From contig NC_088295.1 of the NCBI RefSeq assembly GCF_032854445.1, positions 26,711,385 to 26,775,384 of the forward strand: 64,000 bases of DNA. The letters run 5' to 3'. The DNA comes from Liolophura sinensis (Eukaryota > Mollusca > Polyplacophora > Chitonida > Chitonidae). Under the pieces are notes generated by a model that did no database searches, was not told the origin of the DNA, and saw only the letters and a list, made by a program, of their open reading frames with translations. Both the position numbers and the translations under genes were made by a program. Of the stretch, positions 22,501 through 29,701 are shown one piece after another. The stretch's first letter is position 1. Each line of letters opens with the position of its first letter.

Positions 22501-22804
22501 CCTTGACAAACTGACAGGAAGTGGAATTTTCTGAGACTCCAGTCTTTATTAGTACAAATACGTTAGATCTCGAACAAAAAGAGCTTATTAAGATCACGCG
22601 GTTTGTTACTTTATGGATGGCATGAGGCGAAGGTGAGCTTTCAAGAGGAGTTGTGTATGAGGTACTCACAGCCCACCACATCTTCATAGAGTGACGACCC
22701 AGTTGCCGGTAGGAAGGTGTACAAGAACGGATCATCTAGATCATCTCTTAACATATCCAAGACTGGCGCGCTGACGTTACACTCTGGGGATTGGCAGGCG
22801 ATTA
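7276..22804 (-). CDS. IR25a: Ionotropic receptor 25a-type (IR25a) gene, ten exons recognised, 5' end incomplete
   Basis: Ten minus-strand exons (22804-22670, 21972-21739, 17268-17096, 16197-16024, 15244-15071, 12592-12500, 11310-11116, 10464-10131, 8549-7982, 7567-7276) join with AG/GT boundaries and consistent phases into about 790 codons ending in TGA. The order is amino-terminal domain, S1, M1, pore loop, M3 (ATYTANLAALLTLSRL), S2, M4 and a short basic tail. Relatives are ligand-gated cation channels derived from glutamate receptors; IR25a is a broadly expressed co-receptor of chemosensory, thermal and humidity receptors in arthropods and occurs across protostomes. Diagnostic features are the retained amino-terminal domain and S2 blocks such as YFLRMSEIETNFYEIWKEM and AVWDYPLPDRY, which resemble IR25a as I remember it. 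The S1 arginine (TAEREN) and S2 acidic residue (YFTEAP) that hold amino-acid ligands are present. The signal peptide and true first exon are missing. A divergent kainate/AMPA-like receptor is the main alternative, judged less likely. Confidence 0.82.
7982..8549 (-). CDS. IR25a: IR25a-like gene exon: M3 channel gate and ligand-binding half S2
   Basis: The exon is 568 bp, with acceptor TTTCCCGTCTTAG and donor GTGAGTTAAA. It completes a Gly codon with the previous exon (LTLSG then PEKRPRSFSS). It then encodes ILVTGFWFFCSIMMATYTAN and LAALLTLSRL, the M3 helix with the SYTANLAAF gate signature in the variant form TYTANLAAL. S2 includes YFLRMSEIETNFYEIWKEM, YAVWDYPLPDRY, an NSS glycosylation motif, and YFTEAPIIKY, whose Glu sits where ligand amino groups are bound. 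The strongest likeness to IR25a lies in this exon. Confidence 0.92.
8585..8749 (+). repeat. SINE family A, 5'-truncated copy in a receptor-gene intron
   Basis: The copy begins in the body (AAGGCCTCTCCGGCTGTAAG), lacks the tRNA-like head, and ends with CACCAATCAAGTAAATAAAA. It lies just upstream of the exon at 7982-8549, antisense to the gene. Confidence 0.85.
8930..8990 (+). repeat. Fragment of the foldback MITE seen at 40943-41110
   Basis: The run TCTCGCCACGATATGGCTG, followed by a 'ttgccattaagccataattat' type end, matches the right arm of the element at 40943-41110. The left arm is missing. Confidence 0.55.
8991..10130. other. Intron with weak tRNA-like triplicate repeat
   Basis: Blocks near 9405-9480, 9575-9655 and 9725-9785 share a pattern (a tRNA B-box-like GTGAGTTCGAGTC in the first, then 'cgctggtc...taccagtgt(c)ggaa(g)tta'). 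They look like diverged serial copies of one short repeat. No coding exon is visible. Confidence 0.35.
10131..10464 (-). CDS. IR25a: IR25a-like gene exon: S1 end, M1 and pore loop
   Basis: The exon is 334 bp, with acceptor TTAATTTAACAG and donor GTGAGAATG, ending in phase 1. It opens with SADMAIGPISVTAERENVVD. The Arg of AEREN is the conserved contact for a ligand alpha-carboxylate, and Ser stands where many receptors have Thr. M1 is about VWLCWFSVLGATAVLLHAF. A cysteine-bearing loop (CKCGQNSG) and the pore segment DSFWFVIASLTLSG follow. The pore tip reads LTLSG, without the Gln usual at the Q/R/N site of glutamate receptors and of IR25a as I remember it. Confidence 0.9.
11116..11310 (-). CDS. 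IR25a: IR25a-like gene exon: ligand-binding half S1
   Basis: The exon is 65 codons, phase 0, with acceptor CAATATATTCCCAG and donor GTGACGGAA. It starts ESPFVNKEVHENG and includes YTGYSVDVLIEITTRLGLNY, the S1 helix signature ('GY-x-VD-L-x-E'), and DGTWSGMIGEVDRK, the 'G-x-W-x-GM-x-G-E' block that precedes the ligand-contact segment in the next exon. Confidence 0.88.
12186..12294. repeat. 27-bp tandem repeat, about four copies
   Basis: The string ATCATCAACTACACATCA recurs with starts spaced exactly 27 bp apart (anchors at 12206, 12233, 12260 and 12287). The unit is a multiple of three and the frame stays open across the copies, but no gene model uses it. It lies in a receptor-gene intron. Confidence 0.8.
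12500..12592 (-). CDS. IR25a: IR25a-like gene exon: linker into ligand-binding half S1
   Basis: The exon is 31 codons, phase 0 at both ends, with acceptor CTGTGTTTGCAG and donor GTAAGTCTA. The product runs from IGQWTLERMKW to QTILRITTVP. This is the standard junction of glutamate-receptor-type channels: an 'IG-x-W' strand closing the amino-terminal domain, then the first S1 strand (RITTVP) that precedes the 'PFV' motif of the next exon. Confidence 0.85.
12951..13786. mobile_element. Foldback DNA transposon with very long inverted repeats (non-autonomous)
   Basis: The ends read GTCTATTTC (12951-12959) and GAAATAGAC (13778-13786), flanked on both sides by TA, as expected for a TA target duplication. 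The two arms are inverted copies for roughly 260 bp. Shared landmarks include ACCAAAATTGCCTTT near each end and, further in, an ACCCATTGCCT block followed by 'gtcataattatt'. The centre is AT-rich and I see no transposase frame. A second, oppositely oriented copy lies at 37991-39140 and a remnant at 15597-15858. TA duplication fits Tc1/mariner-like mobilisation, which is inference. Confidence 0.75.
13911..14300. repeat. Degenerate tandem repeat with TTACCATTGGTAAACTATRTAGCC-like units
   Basis: About ten or eleven irregular copies of a unit of roughly 30-40 bp built on 'tagcctacttacca(tt)ggtaaacta'. The core TTACCATTGGTAA is nearly self-complementary, so each unit can form a small hairpin. It abuts the right end of the foldback element at 12951-13786. 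Confidence 0.7.
14620..14765 (+). repeat. tRNA-like SINE fragment, family C
   Basis: The segment holds a B-box-like run (GAGGTACGGGTTCAACACC) and a conserved continuation (CAGGGAATTTG). It resembles the block at about 32195-32320, which has GAGGTGCAGGTGATAACA and CAGGGAATGTATGG in the same order. Confidence 0.5.
15071..15244 (-). CDS. IR25a: IR25a-like gene exon: end of the amino-terminal domain
   Basis: The exon is 58 codons, phase 0 at both ends, with acceptor TCCTTTCTTCAG and donor GTAAATATTG. It encodes TMAYTVYESAHILYQHWQEL, the usual 'Y-D/E-A' helix near the end of such domains. A polar loop follows with potential N-glycosylation sites (INST, RNQS, SNTS) and ends at ESADME. Confidence 0.82.
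15597..15858. mobile_element. Truncated copy of the long-TIR foldback transposon
   Basis: One arm is recognisable: a CATAAACTTGTTTTCGA-like block, 'ttgcctcgggttacgtgatta', AAAGGCAATTTTGATAGC, and an end at AAAAGAC followed by TATA. The other arm is absent. It lies between two receptor exons. Confidence 0.6.
16024..16197 (-). CDS. IR25a: IR25a-like gene exon: amino-terminal domain, continued
   Basis: The exon is 58 codons, phase 0 at both ends, with acceptor TGGTTTTCAG and donor GTAAGATAA. It encodes ICKLRSIPKSTAWTIVSIDQ and then NLEECFGCEI, a helix and strand with two cysteines three residues apart that could form a disulfide, continuing to MVMGTDNM. Confidence 0.8.
16245..16440 (+). repeat. 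Dispersed repeat family E, copy 1
   Basis: The order of blocks is GTAAAACCAGATAACTGGCA, AAATGGTCACAC, TACGGCCTCTTGTCAGTTTA, TCAGTTAGGG, TAACTGTTAATG and ACACGCCCTCTA. The same blocks occur in the same order at 53995-54245, 54519-54782 and 57103-57310. The family lacks a tRNA-like head and an obvious tail, so its class is unclear. Confidence 0.7.
17096..17268 (-). CDS. IR25a: IR25a-like gene exon: amino-terminal domain, lobe 2
   Basis: The acceptor is TGTTCTCTCTGCAG. The donor GTTAGAATC (17095-17087) is a little weak. It starts with the two bases that complete an Asp codon split from the previous exon and encodes MTALLSLADYNDTVQIRAL through VGVIGELPQIRTLFTE, ending in phase 0. The 4.5-kb intron upstream of it contains the broken Ty3/Gypsy integrase. 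Confidence 0.82.
17590..17665 (-). repeat. Diverged remnant of SINE family A next to the integrase fragment
   Basis: The run 'acttaagaatgtttcacttat', then AGAGCATTATGGTGACAAAA and ACAGTCCGGGGAAAACC, follows the reverse complement of the SINE A tail and body with many changes. It ends just before the integrase-like frame begins. Confidence 0.5.
17690..18528 (+). pseudogene. Broken Ty3/Gypsy-type retrotransposon integrase fragment
   Basis: The frame encodes an integrase core in the plus orientation, antisense to and inside a receptor-gene intron. Visible landmarks are HTDYAGPF (first catalytic Asp at 17731-17733), SDIGPQF (second Asp at 17893-17895), and a SNGEAGRF block in which the position expected for the catalytic Glu is Gly (18001-18003). 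A C-terminal block (YQVEVGIDIIWKRHLDQL) typical of Gypsy polyproteins follows. The frame is interrupted by a stop at 17797-17799, another at 18211-18213 and one more before 18328. No LTRs, reverse transcriptase or gag were recognised nearby. The stops and the lost Glu mark it as a decayed fragment. Confidence 0.85.
18530..20040. other. Intron stretch with one unassigned minus-strand frame
   Basis: Mostly featureless. A 15-C run lies at 19594-19608. The minus-strand frame from about 19850 to 19610 is open and reads AWVNDKRSDEDRVKPVCCSS, then PADFWHGVLQNYLADLKQPS, with coding-like composition. The 'SPADFW' run is faintly reminiscent of the start of Tudor domains, but I cannot support that identity. 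It may be a fossil of a coding sequence. Confidence 0.3.
20063..20150. repeat. 31-bp tandem repeat, three copies
   Basis: CTCTATACCTGATGAGGTAA recurs at 20063, 20094 and 20125, spaced 31 bp apart and nearly identical, which suggests a recent duplication. It lies in a receptor-gene intron. Confidence 0.85.
20151..21738. other. Intron, no recognised feature
   Basis: AT-rich intronic sequence between the 31-bp repeat and the exon at 21739-21972. I see no coding frame, RNA gene or repeat family shared with the rest of the window. Confidence 0.5.
21739..21972 (-). CDS. IR25a: IR25a-like gene exon: amino-terminal domain, middle
   Basis: The acceptor is TCACCTTTTGCAG and the donor GTAAGCAG (21738-21731). 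The first two bases complete the codon split from the exon at 22670-22804. It encodes residues including KISAVLDLTESCQLSELS and QLPYLSLVPCSG, the typical strand-helix-strand of a periplasmic-binding-type amino-terminal domain, and ends in FADTST in phase 1. Confidence 0.82.
22670..22804 (-). CDS. IR25a: IR25a-like gene, first recognised exon: start of the amino-terminal domain
   Basis: The exon encodes VIACQSPECNVSAPVLDMLR, continuing to about SSLYEDVVG: the first beta strand, first helix and second strand of the amino-terminal domain. The donor at 22669-22661 is GTGAGTACC and the exon ends in phase 1. The 5' boundary is uncertain. A CAG acceptor ends at 22805 (CTAATTGCAG), but the same frame stays open upstream to a TAG at 22875-22877, and the extra residues (RAEYNALIA before VIACQ) would also make a good first strand. 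The true exon may therefore be up to about 70 bp longer, using another AG. Confidence 0.7.
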
Positions 22805-23033
22805 CTGCAATTAGAGCATTGTATTCAGCACGACTGAGAGACGTTCTGAATTGCGCAAATGTAATTACGACTCTCTATTGTCAGAGGGTTTGCCCACAAC
22901 CCAAACTGAAATTACTGCGCTCATTCCTGAATAGACACAATTTTAACATAGCTTTTAACAAATCGATGTAGATGACTACAAAATTACTATTGGCAAATCT
23001 AGATACAGGAGGCAGCTAAGAATGTATTACTTA

Positions 23034-23272
23034 TTTTTTTATTGATTGGTGTTTTATGCCGAACTCAAGAATACGACGGCGGCCAGCATTATGGTGGAAG
23101 GAAACCGGGCGGAGACCGGAGGAAATCCGCGACCATCGGCAGCTTGCTTAAAGGTCTTCCCACTTACGGCCGGGGAGGAAACCAGCATGAGCTGGATTTG
23201 AACTCACAGAGACCGCATTAGTGAGAGTCTCCAGTGTTATTACGCTGCGCTAGCGCGCTAACTAACTGACCA
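23034..23272 (-). repeat. SINE family A, near full length, reverse orientation
   Basis: It reads as the reverse complement of the family consensus. The T-rich end is the tail, CAGCATTATGGTGGAAGGAA lies in the body, and the tRNA-like head ends near CTGCGCTAGCGCGCTAACTA. It lies upstream of the first recognised receptor exon. Confidence 0.9.
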
Positions 23273-24663
23273 ACTTAAGTATACCTTACTGTGGAAAATA
23301 CAAAATTGAAGAAATTTATTATTCGAAAGATGATCACTGGCATATAACCCAGGTGCAGATGTAGGCTTATTGATAAACATTGCGTGATGCTACACGGAGG
23401 GATGTAAACAGAGGCAATGATGGTGAGTAATTATATTCGTATTGGACATCAAAGGTTGGAGAGAAGATAAAAAAATGGACTTTCGAATGAGTACATACAC
23501 TAATGACTGAACCTTTTCATGAAAGATTCTAAGTGATCATTTTCATTGACGACATCGCATTTGTGCTATGAATGACTTAAAGTGAGTTGAGAGCATTTTT
23601 AACCAAACTGTAAATGATTTGTTTCTTTTCTTCTGATATAAGTTAGGATTGGATATAGCGTAGAGTATGGTGGAGTGAAAAGCCTTATGTAACAAGTTGG
23701 TTTTAATGCAAATGATATAAAATAGACATTAGTTGTGATATGAACACAGACACTATTTTAAACCCTTCAAACAATGTGTCAACAGTATAGATATGAACAG
23801 TACGTTCACGTATTTGGCACTCCACCCAGTGTACATAACTGCATCAGCAACACAATATCTTGGGTTTTAAGTACAAAACGCACTTTCCTTCCAAAACAAT
23901 GAAATGGAAAATAGTCTGCAAATATCGCGCGGTTTTCTAACAGTACCACACGCGTGAAAACATGTAGTTATAAATCCTACAATCTGATCAACCTACTTTC
24001 TAGCAACATGAAATGTATTAAAATAAACCCCTGAATCTTATGATGCAGGCTTTTGTACACTAATGTAGCAAAATGAATAAAACACTGCATTTATGCGGCA
24101 AACATCTGTTTTCACAGGAAAGCAGAAAGGTTAGGATAATGTTATATTTATTTATTCTGACTCACAAATGTCACCAAAACAATTCAAAATTTGAGTCATG
24201 AAGATATGTCCGCTTCATTAGGCTATTTTTCCAGCCTAACGTTCCACCACCCTCTCAGTGATAAGGGTATACTGATTGCCATGTAGAAATAACATTAAAT
24301 GTGAAAAATGATACTGCTGTTCTTTTATGTGAAAGCTCTGAAGATAATTATATAGACATGTCCATTTCGCCTACATCCGCAGCCGGCTGAGATGTTTAAT
24401 ACAGAAAAGCTATCTGTGAATCACACAGCGAGCCAGTCACCACATGCAGTTAGGAAAAATAAAAATTAACTCTGGGAATAAGGCTAGTCATCGTGACAAC
24501 TGAATATATCGATTAACTGTATTTACTATATTCGCCAAAAGGGTTATATTGATTCGAAGCATCAATCTGGTGTATCTGTGCCATATACAGCAGCTGTCAT
24601 CACAAAAGATACCTTTGGGAAATCAGCATTGAAGTTAATACTCACACAGATTAAACGCTACGG
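23273..24663. other. No recognised feature
   Basis: AT-rich sequence upstream of the first recognised receptor exon. It could contain the missing signal-peptide exon or promoter of that gene, but I could not identify either. Confidence 0.4.
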
Positions 24664-25047
24664 ATGTCCCGTGCCAAAGAATCGAGGCCACCAGAAGTAA
24701 GCACCATGGGTAGTGTGAAGCCATTGCGGCCCGACTGTTCACCATTTTACAAAATGGTAAATCGGGCAAAAAGAAATGTCGGAGAGATAGTACTTGGTCA
24801 ACGCACAGCTGCGTTTATCCCGTCACACTGGATGACTGAATCTATTGGTAGAACTGAAGACCGCTATCATCGCACCGGAAACGCAGGCCGCTTGAAAACG
24901 AGGTTTACACATGGCTTCGAGGTTTTGAACGGGACGATAAAGCCTCTTGACGCTCGCGGCTACGACATCAAGGGAAGCATATCGCATAACGAACGGACAA
25001 GCACCCGTAAAACAATGCTCCACAATCAGATACATAATTCATGGTGA
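24664..25047 (+). CDS. Unassigned reading frame, 127 residues, coding potential uncertain
   Basis: An ATG at 24664 with an in-frame TAA close upstream opens 127 codons to TGA at 25045-25047, in a patch richer in GC than its surroundings. The product is basic and polar, with stretches such as RTAAFIPSHWMTESIGRTED and no signal peptide or membrane segment. I do not recognise it. The composition looks more coding-like than most frames of this length here, but no splice signals, flanking exons or repeats support it. It could be a single-exon gene, a retrocopy fragment or chance. Confidence 0.3.
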   Translation: MSRAKESRPPEVSTMGSVKPLRPDCSPFYKMVNRAKRNVGEIVLGQRTAAFIPSHWMTESIGRTEDRYHRTGNAGRLKTRFTHGFEVLNGTIKPLDARGYDIKGSISHNERTSTRKTMLHNQIHNSW

Positions 25048-25820
25048 ACCTTATCCAAGCGTACTCATCTTATCCGGATTGATTGATCATTACAACACTC
25101 CACAGAAGCAATAACTCAGATGTTTTCTGGTTTCCATGCGGTTGATATCCTTTTTGATGACGACTTCAACTTCAGCGAGTCTACCAGGTACTACTTGTAA
25201 TTTATAAGGCCATACCGAGCGGCTATGTCACTCCCGCTGGCGATTCCATTGTCAGTACAAGGCGATGCCAAATCCTACTGAATGAATTAGAATTCTGCTG
25301 GAACAAAACCATTAACATGGATAAACAGACTGGCTTCAATGGAAACCATCTCTCATACCATCTCCTATTGATGAGTAACAAGAATGGACGGTACCGGTTG
25401 ACTGACTCCCTGTCACCAGTGTTTACCGGCTCTAGGTATATGCAGATCAGATAAACTGCTGCAGTTCCAAATCCTGTCTAATTTAAACAACAACATAATT
25501 TTCGATAATATCTGTGTCGTACATCAGCTATTTATACTGTTGAATGCACGTTGTTATATCACAGTTGTATCAAGCACATATAGGATGAAGCCAAATGTAG
25601 AGAATCAACGTCAAAGACATAACCAGTGATATAAATTGCTATCAGGCAGCTATAATGAGTCAAAAAGATTTGTATATTTACAAACACATGTAACGAGCTG
25701 CATATTTTCTCCTGGAAATGGCCACGCTTATGAAAATGATAATTAATGAATTAGTCTTTGAATATATAGTTTTCTATATGATATCGGTCATGTAACGCTT
25801 GTCTTTTTCCTCGTAGAAGA

Positions 25821-26058
25821 TCACATCAAATATCGACCCTTTCTGAGTGCTTCCTTATAAACCGTAACGTCCCATTCAGTCACAGCCCTTGACACCAAGT
25901 CAACCAGTAATTGGCCTATCCCAATGTACATCATGTCAGGAAGGAACACACAGAAGTGGTTTACTCGACATTTAGAGCTGTGTGTGTAATATTTGTAGTC
26001 TACGGAAATCCTCTTCTGAATGGTTACCCAGCTATACTCTGAGGCAAATACCTGCCCT
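25821..26058 (-). CDS. Unassigned exon-like frame
   Basis: After a pyrimidine-rich AG (TTGTTTTTCGTAG, ending at 26059), the frame reads GQVFASEYSWVTIQKRISVD and later FCVFLPDMMYIGIGQLLVDL, VSRAVTEWDVTVYKEAL, with a TGA at 25823-25821. The strand-helix-strand flavour resembles the start of a receptor amino-terminal domain, and it lies upstream of the receptor exons on the same strand. No good donor is visible, however, and the family is not recognised. It could equally be chance. Confidence 0.22.
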
Positions 26059-26984
26059 ACGAAAAACAAAATGAATCCCTCAGGCTATATTGTCTATTGT
26101 GACATGCAGCATATATTGTTTACTTTTTGCCGCTTCTTGGCATGTTTTTCTTGGATTGGCTAGCCGTGTTTTAGATCATTTTACGGGCAAATCTGAGAAA
26201 CCGGGAGACTATGCACCTGAACAAGAAGCTATCAAACAGCAAGTCCTGACAAGGCCATAGCAAAGTGGATTAACATGGGACAACGTTGATCAGGATCAAG
26301 CGAATCAGAGCATCAGATTTATGTCCAACACGTGATATCACGTGAGTTTCCACAAATCCATGTATACAGTTATTTAACCTCGATCTTGTTACACGGTTGT
26401 AATTTGAAATATTAAAAATGGTTAACAATAGGAGTACGAAGACATTTGGTATTAGTGGGACAATACGATAACCTTGACCTTGGATGTTCCGTGTTGTTAC
26501 CAAATACCTCTCCATTGTGAGCTTCAATGAACTCTGGCAGCCGTATATGTGATATGGAGAATGTCTCCAATTATTCATGCTTCTGTTATTTGTGTTTCGG
26601 GACTCAAAGAGAATATTTGGCATTGGTTGAGTAAGCAGACAGACTCCTCAGGCGAGATTTAGATTGTGAATTAGTCATGTAGACAATGGTTATAGCGAAA
26701 ATCTTCTTACAGTGGTCTCAAAGATTTCCCTACTTCTTCTGGGCCTTGCAACACGTTTAAAGATGATCAAGCAGAAAAGACAGCACGCTACTTAGTGGGT
26801 GGTAAATACTCTTTGAATTTTTCAATACAAATAGCTTTATGTATACAATCAGTGACGAAGTTAGTGTTTCTAAGCGACACTGCACAACAGTAATGGGGAA
26901 TCTTAGCTTGTTATTTTAAAACGATGGTGCCATAAGGTATAATAAATGACAGAATCATTTACCAATAAGGTGGTAATTTTATTT

Positions 26985-27232
26985 GACTTATTTATTTATT
27001 TATTCTACTGGTGTTTTAAATTGTACTAAAATCCTCAGCGACCAGCATTACGGTCGGAGAAAATCGGGCACTGCCTGTGAGAAATCCACGTCCATCCGCA
27101 GGTTGGTGGCAGATCTCCCCACATAAGGCCTGAGGGGAAGCCAGCATGAGCTGGACTTGAACTCACAACGACCAAATTGGTGAAAGGCTTTTGTGTCATT
27201 GCATCACGGTGCCACGCTAACCATCTCGGTCA
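26985..27232 (-). repeat. SINE family A, diverged full-length copy, reverse orientation
   Basis: The tail (TTATTTATTTATTTATTCTA), body (CCAGCATTACGGTCGGAGAA) and head (CACAACGACCAAATTGGTGA to GCCACGCTAACCATCTCGG) are all recognisable but more diverged than the other full-length copies, implying an older insertion. Confidence 0.8.
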
Positions 27233-27744
27233 TCTTGAGAAAACGATTATTAGCAAGCTTGATATTTTTGACTGTCTTACACATATGCTAAGGATGATCA
27301 AAACCAAATAAAACGGATTAGATTAAGGCTTAGTAGTAAAATGCTCACTTAAGACTGGAATTATTGACTGGTATTTAAACCCACAAAAGTGATCCAAAGC
27401 AACGAGGTCAGAAATCGTCATACAGTGGTGCTGTAGTGAGGTGTAAATTTTGTTATATCTGAAAAACGGGGAAAAATTTACTCAACTCCAAAATACAATT
27501 ATTACACATTATACTTGTGAAAAATTTGAGTGATGTGATTCACAACAAATGCACTCTGTGACAAAGATAAACATGCATATTTCATCAAGATGGTTTTAGA
27601 TGGTCGGAAACCAGCATCTAGAGCTGACCGATTAAAATGATTCCGAATTTATGGAGATCGCAGCTGATGGCAGCTGGCTTTTGTGCATGCACAAAATCTA
27701 CCTGAACAAAATGCTACCTGCGACTACTCCGACCGCCTATTCTT

Positions 27745-28077
27745 CTTCTTTTCCGCATCGGGAGCGGTAGATCCAGGGTCAATCCTAGCTCGAGTCACAA
27801 CTAAGACTTTAAAAGAGGAAGTTGCAGCTTCCTCGCTTGACATTCAGCATGAAGGGGATAGTGCAACGTCTGGTTCACCCTTATCAGTATAATGGCTCTG
27901 GTGGTTCGACATACTTGCCTTCTGTAAGGCGTCTCAGTGAAGCAGCACTGGATAAAAGAGCGGTGGAAATACGTCCTGCGATAAAGGGCACATTACATGC
28001 ATTCTAAGGATTCCTTCGTCGTCATATGAATGAAAAATTGTTAAATACGACGTTAAACCCCAGCACTCACTCACTCT
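27745..28077 (+). repeat. tRNA-derived SINE, family B
   Basis: The head CATCGGGAGCGGTAGATCCA and GGGTCAATCCTAGCTCGAGT is tRNA-like (B-box region). The body contains TAAGGATTCCTTCGTCGTCA, and the end is GACGTTAAACCCCAGCACTC followed by CACTCACTCACTC. The same family lies reversed at 38785-39126. The 5' end appears truncated against a TTC-rich target that continues as the microsatellite after the tail. Confidence 0.85.
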
Positions 28078-28142
28078 TTTCTTCTTCTTCTTCTTCTTCT
28101 TCTTCTTCTTCTTCTTCTTCTTCTTCTTCTTCTTCTTCTTCT
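28078..28142. repeat. TTC microsatellite
   Basis: A pure run of about 21 TTC units sits exactly between the end of one SINE (family B) and the start of another (family A). Translated frames through it give only homopolymer runs and are not genes. Confidence 0.95.
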
Positions 28143-28144
28143 CT

Positions 28145-28367
28145 AGGGGCCTCCGTGGCTCTCGCCAATGTCGTTGTGAGTCCAAGTGCACCTCATGCTG
28201 GCTTCCTCTCCGGACGTGCGTGGGAAGGTCTGGCAGCAACCTAGGTATGGTCGTGGGTTTCCCCAGGGCCATGCCCGGTTTCCTCCCACCATAATGCTGG
28301 CCACCGTCATGTAAATGAAATATTCTTGAGTACGGCATAAAGCACCAATCAAATAAATAAATAAATA
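28145..28367 (+). repeat. SINE family A with an internal head deletion
   Basis: It begins GGGGCCTCCGTGGCTC like the full-length copies, then jumps to CGCCAATGTCGTTGTGAGTC, so about 55 bp between the A and B boxes are missing. The body and the AAATAAATAAAT tail are normal. Confidence 0.88.
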
Positions 28368-29690
28368 CATATCATACGATCAGTCCAGTATTTACGAAGA
28401 TTACCGGCGATGCTTCACTCGCAGGTTTTCATAACTAGTCGTAAGTCTGGTTGTTACTGGGGCTTTGGTAGATGATGGATGTGCGTAGCCCAATGCTTTC
28501 AGTGTAAATAGTTAACGCGAGTAGAAAGGTCACCACATATCAGTTTACCAGTTTTCGTTCAATCATTTAATATAGAGCAACAAAGGCTTTTAAAGGACAA
28601 AGTTCTCAAGAGACACTCCATGGTTAACGTTTACTGATGCATTAAATGAGTAAATGCATATCTAACAAACCGGAAGTAGGCTTCAAGTTACTCATTGGGC
28701 GTGTTTGAATCAGTTTCATTCAGGCATAATTCCCCACGCTGCGTCCTAATTTGTAACCCACTGTTCCAGTGGGCTATTGAGATGATGCTGAGGGTAATTC
28801 TTTTCTTTCTTCTGGTAGCTTATCTTTAATGTAATACTGCATGCGTGGCTCATCTTGCCTGAAAGGCTGATTTGAACGAGTTAACTGTAAACATTTACTG
28901 TTATGATGGTTTGTCCTGTCAGGTAACCTAAATCACAGAGCAGTTTGAAATGAATTGCACCGGAGACAATTGTTGGTAATAAATCGAAAATAGTTGGGAT
29001 ACATTGGTACTCATTCCACAAAAAGCTCTTCAATTTCCGTTCATTGTTTTTGCAGGTTATTTGAGTTATTTCAGGAAAGCGTGTTGAACATTTCTTTATT
29101 CCGATGGTGCCGTAATACTTAAAGAACGAACTGACTTTAAAAGAGATGAGACGAGATTGTAACCTGCTATTTACCCAATTAAATTTGGGTTATAGTTATG
29201 TGATTGCCAGGGAAAATCGTCATTGATAAGACATAAACTGGAACAATTTACCTCCGGATTAATCCTCTGGTCACATAAACATAGATCAAGCATCCCCCGA
29301 CGCCTGTCTTTTGGCACTGTTTTAATGTGCTTGTGTATTAAATGTGATCAACATACTTGAGTAATTTTAAACCAGTGACGTCTAATACGTTGGAATTAGA
29401 CTGCATTTTGTATTTACCTCTACTTAAGACATGGTGTAATTTGCTATTGTTTTAGAATTTACATGAACGCTTAGACCAAAACCCTGAAGTTAATTAAAGT
29501 CCATTTGCCAGATATCATTTTGTTGTCGCTGCCCTGGCATTACTCTATGCCGTTGTGGTTTTATTGTTAACCACGCATGGGTACATGTACATAAAGTTTG
29601 CATAAGGTATTAAAGGTAATACCTTAATGAAAAACTTTAAAACTAGTCATCATTTCATATATACAGAAAAGTCTAAAGTAGCAACATCGC
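28368..29690. other. No recognised feature
   Basis: AT-rich sequence between a SINE and the minisatellite. No frame, RNA gene or shared repeat was recognised. Confidence 0.5.
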
Positions 29691-29701
29691 TTAGTGCAAA
29701 G

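Noticed and set aside
27934-28338. Minus-strand frame with a poly-lysine run
   Set aside because: The lysines are the translated TTC microsatellite, and the flanks are two SINEs.
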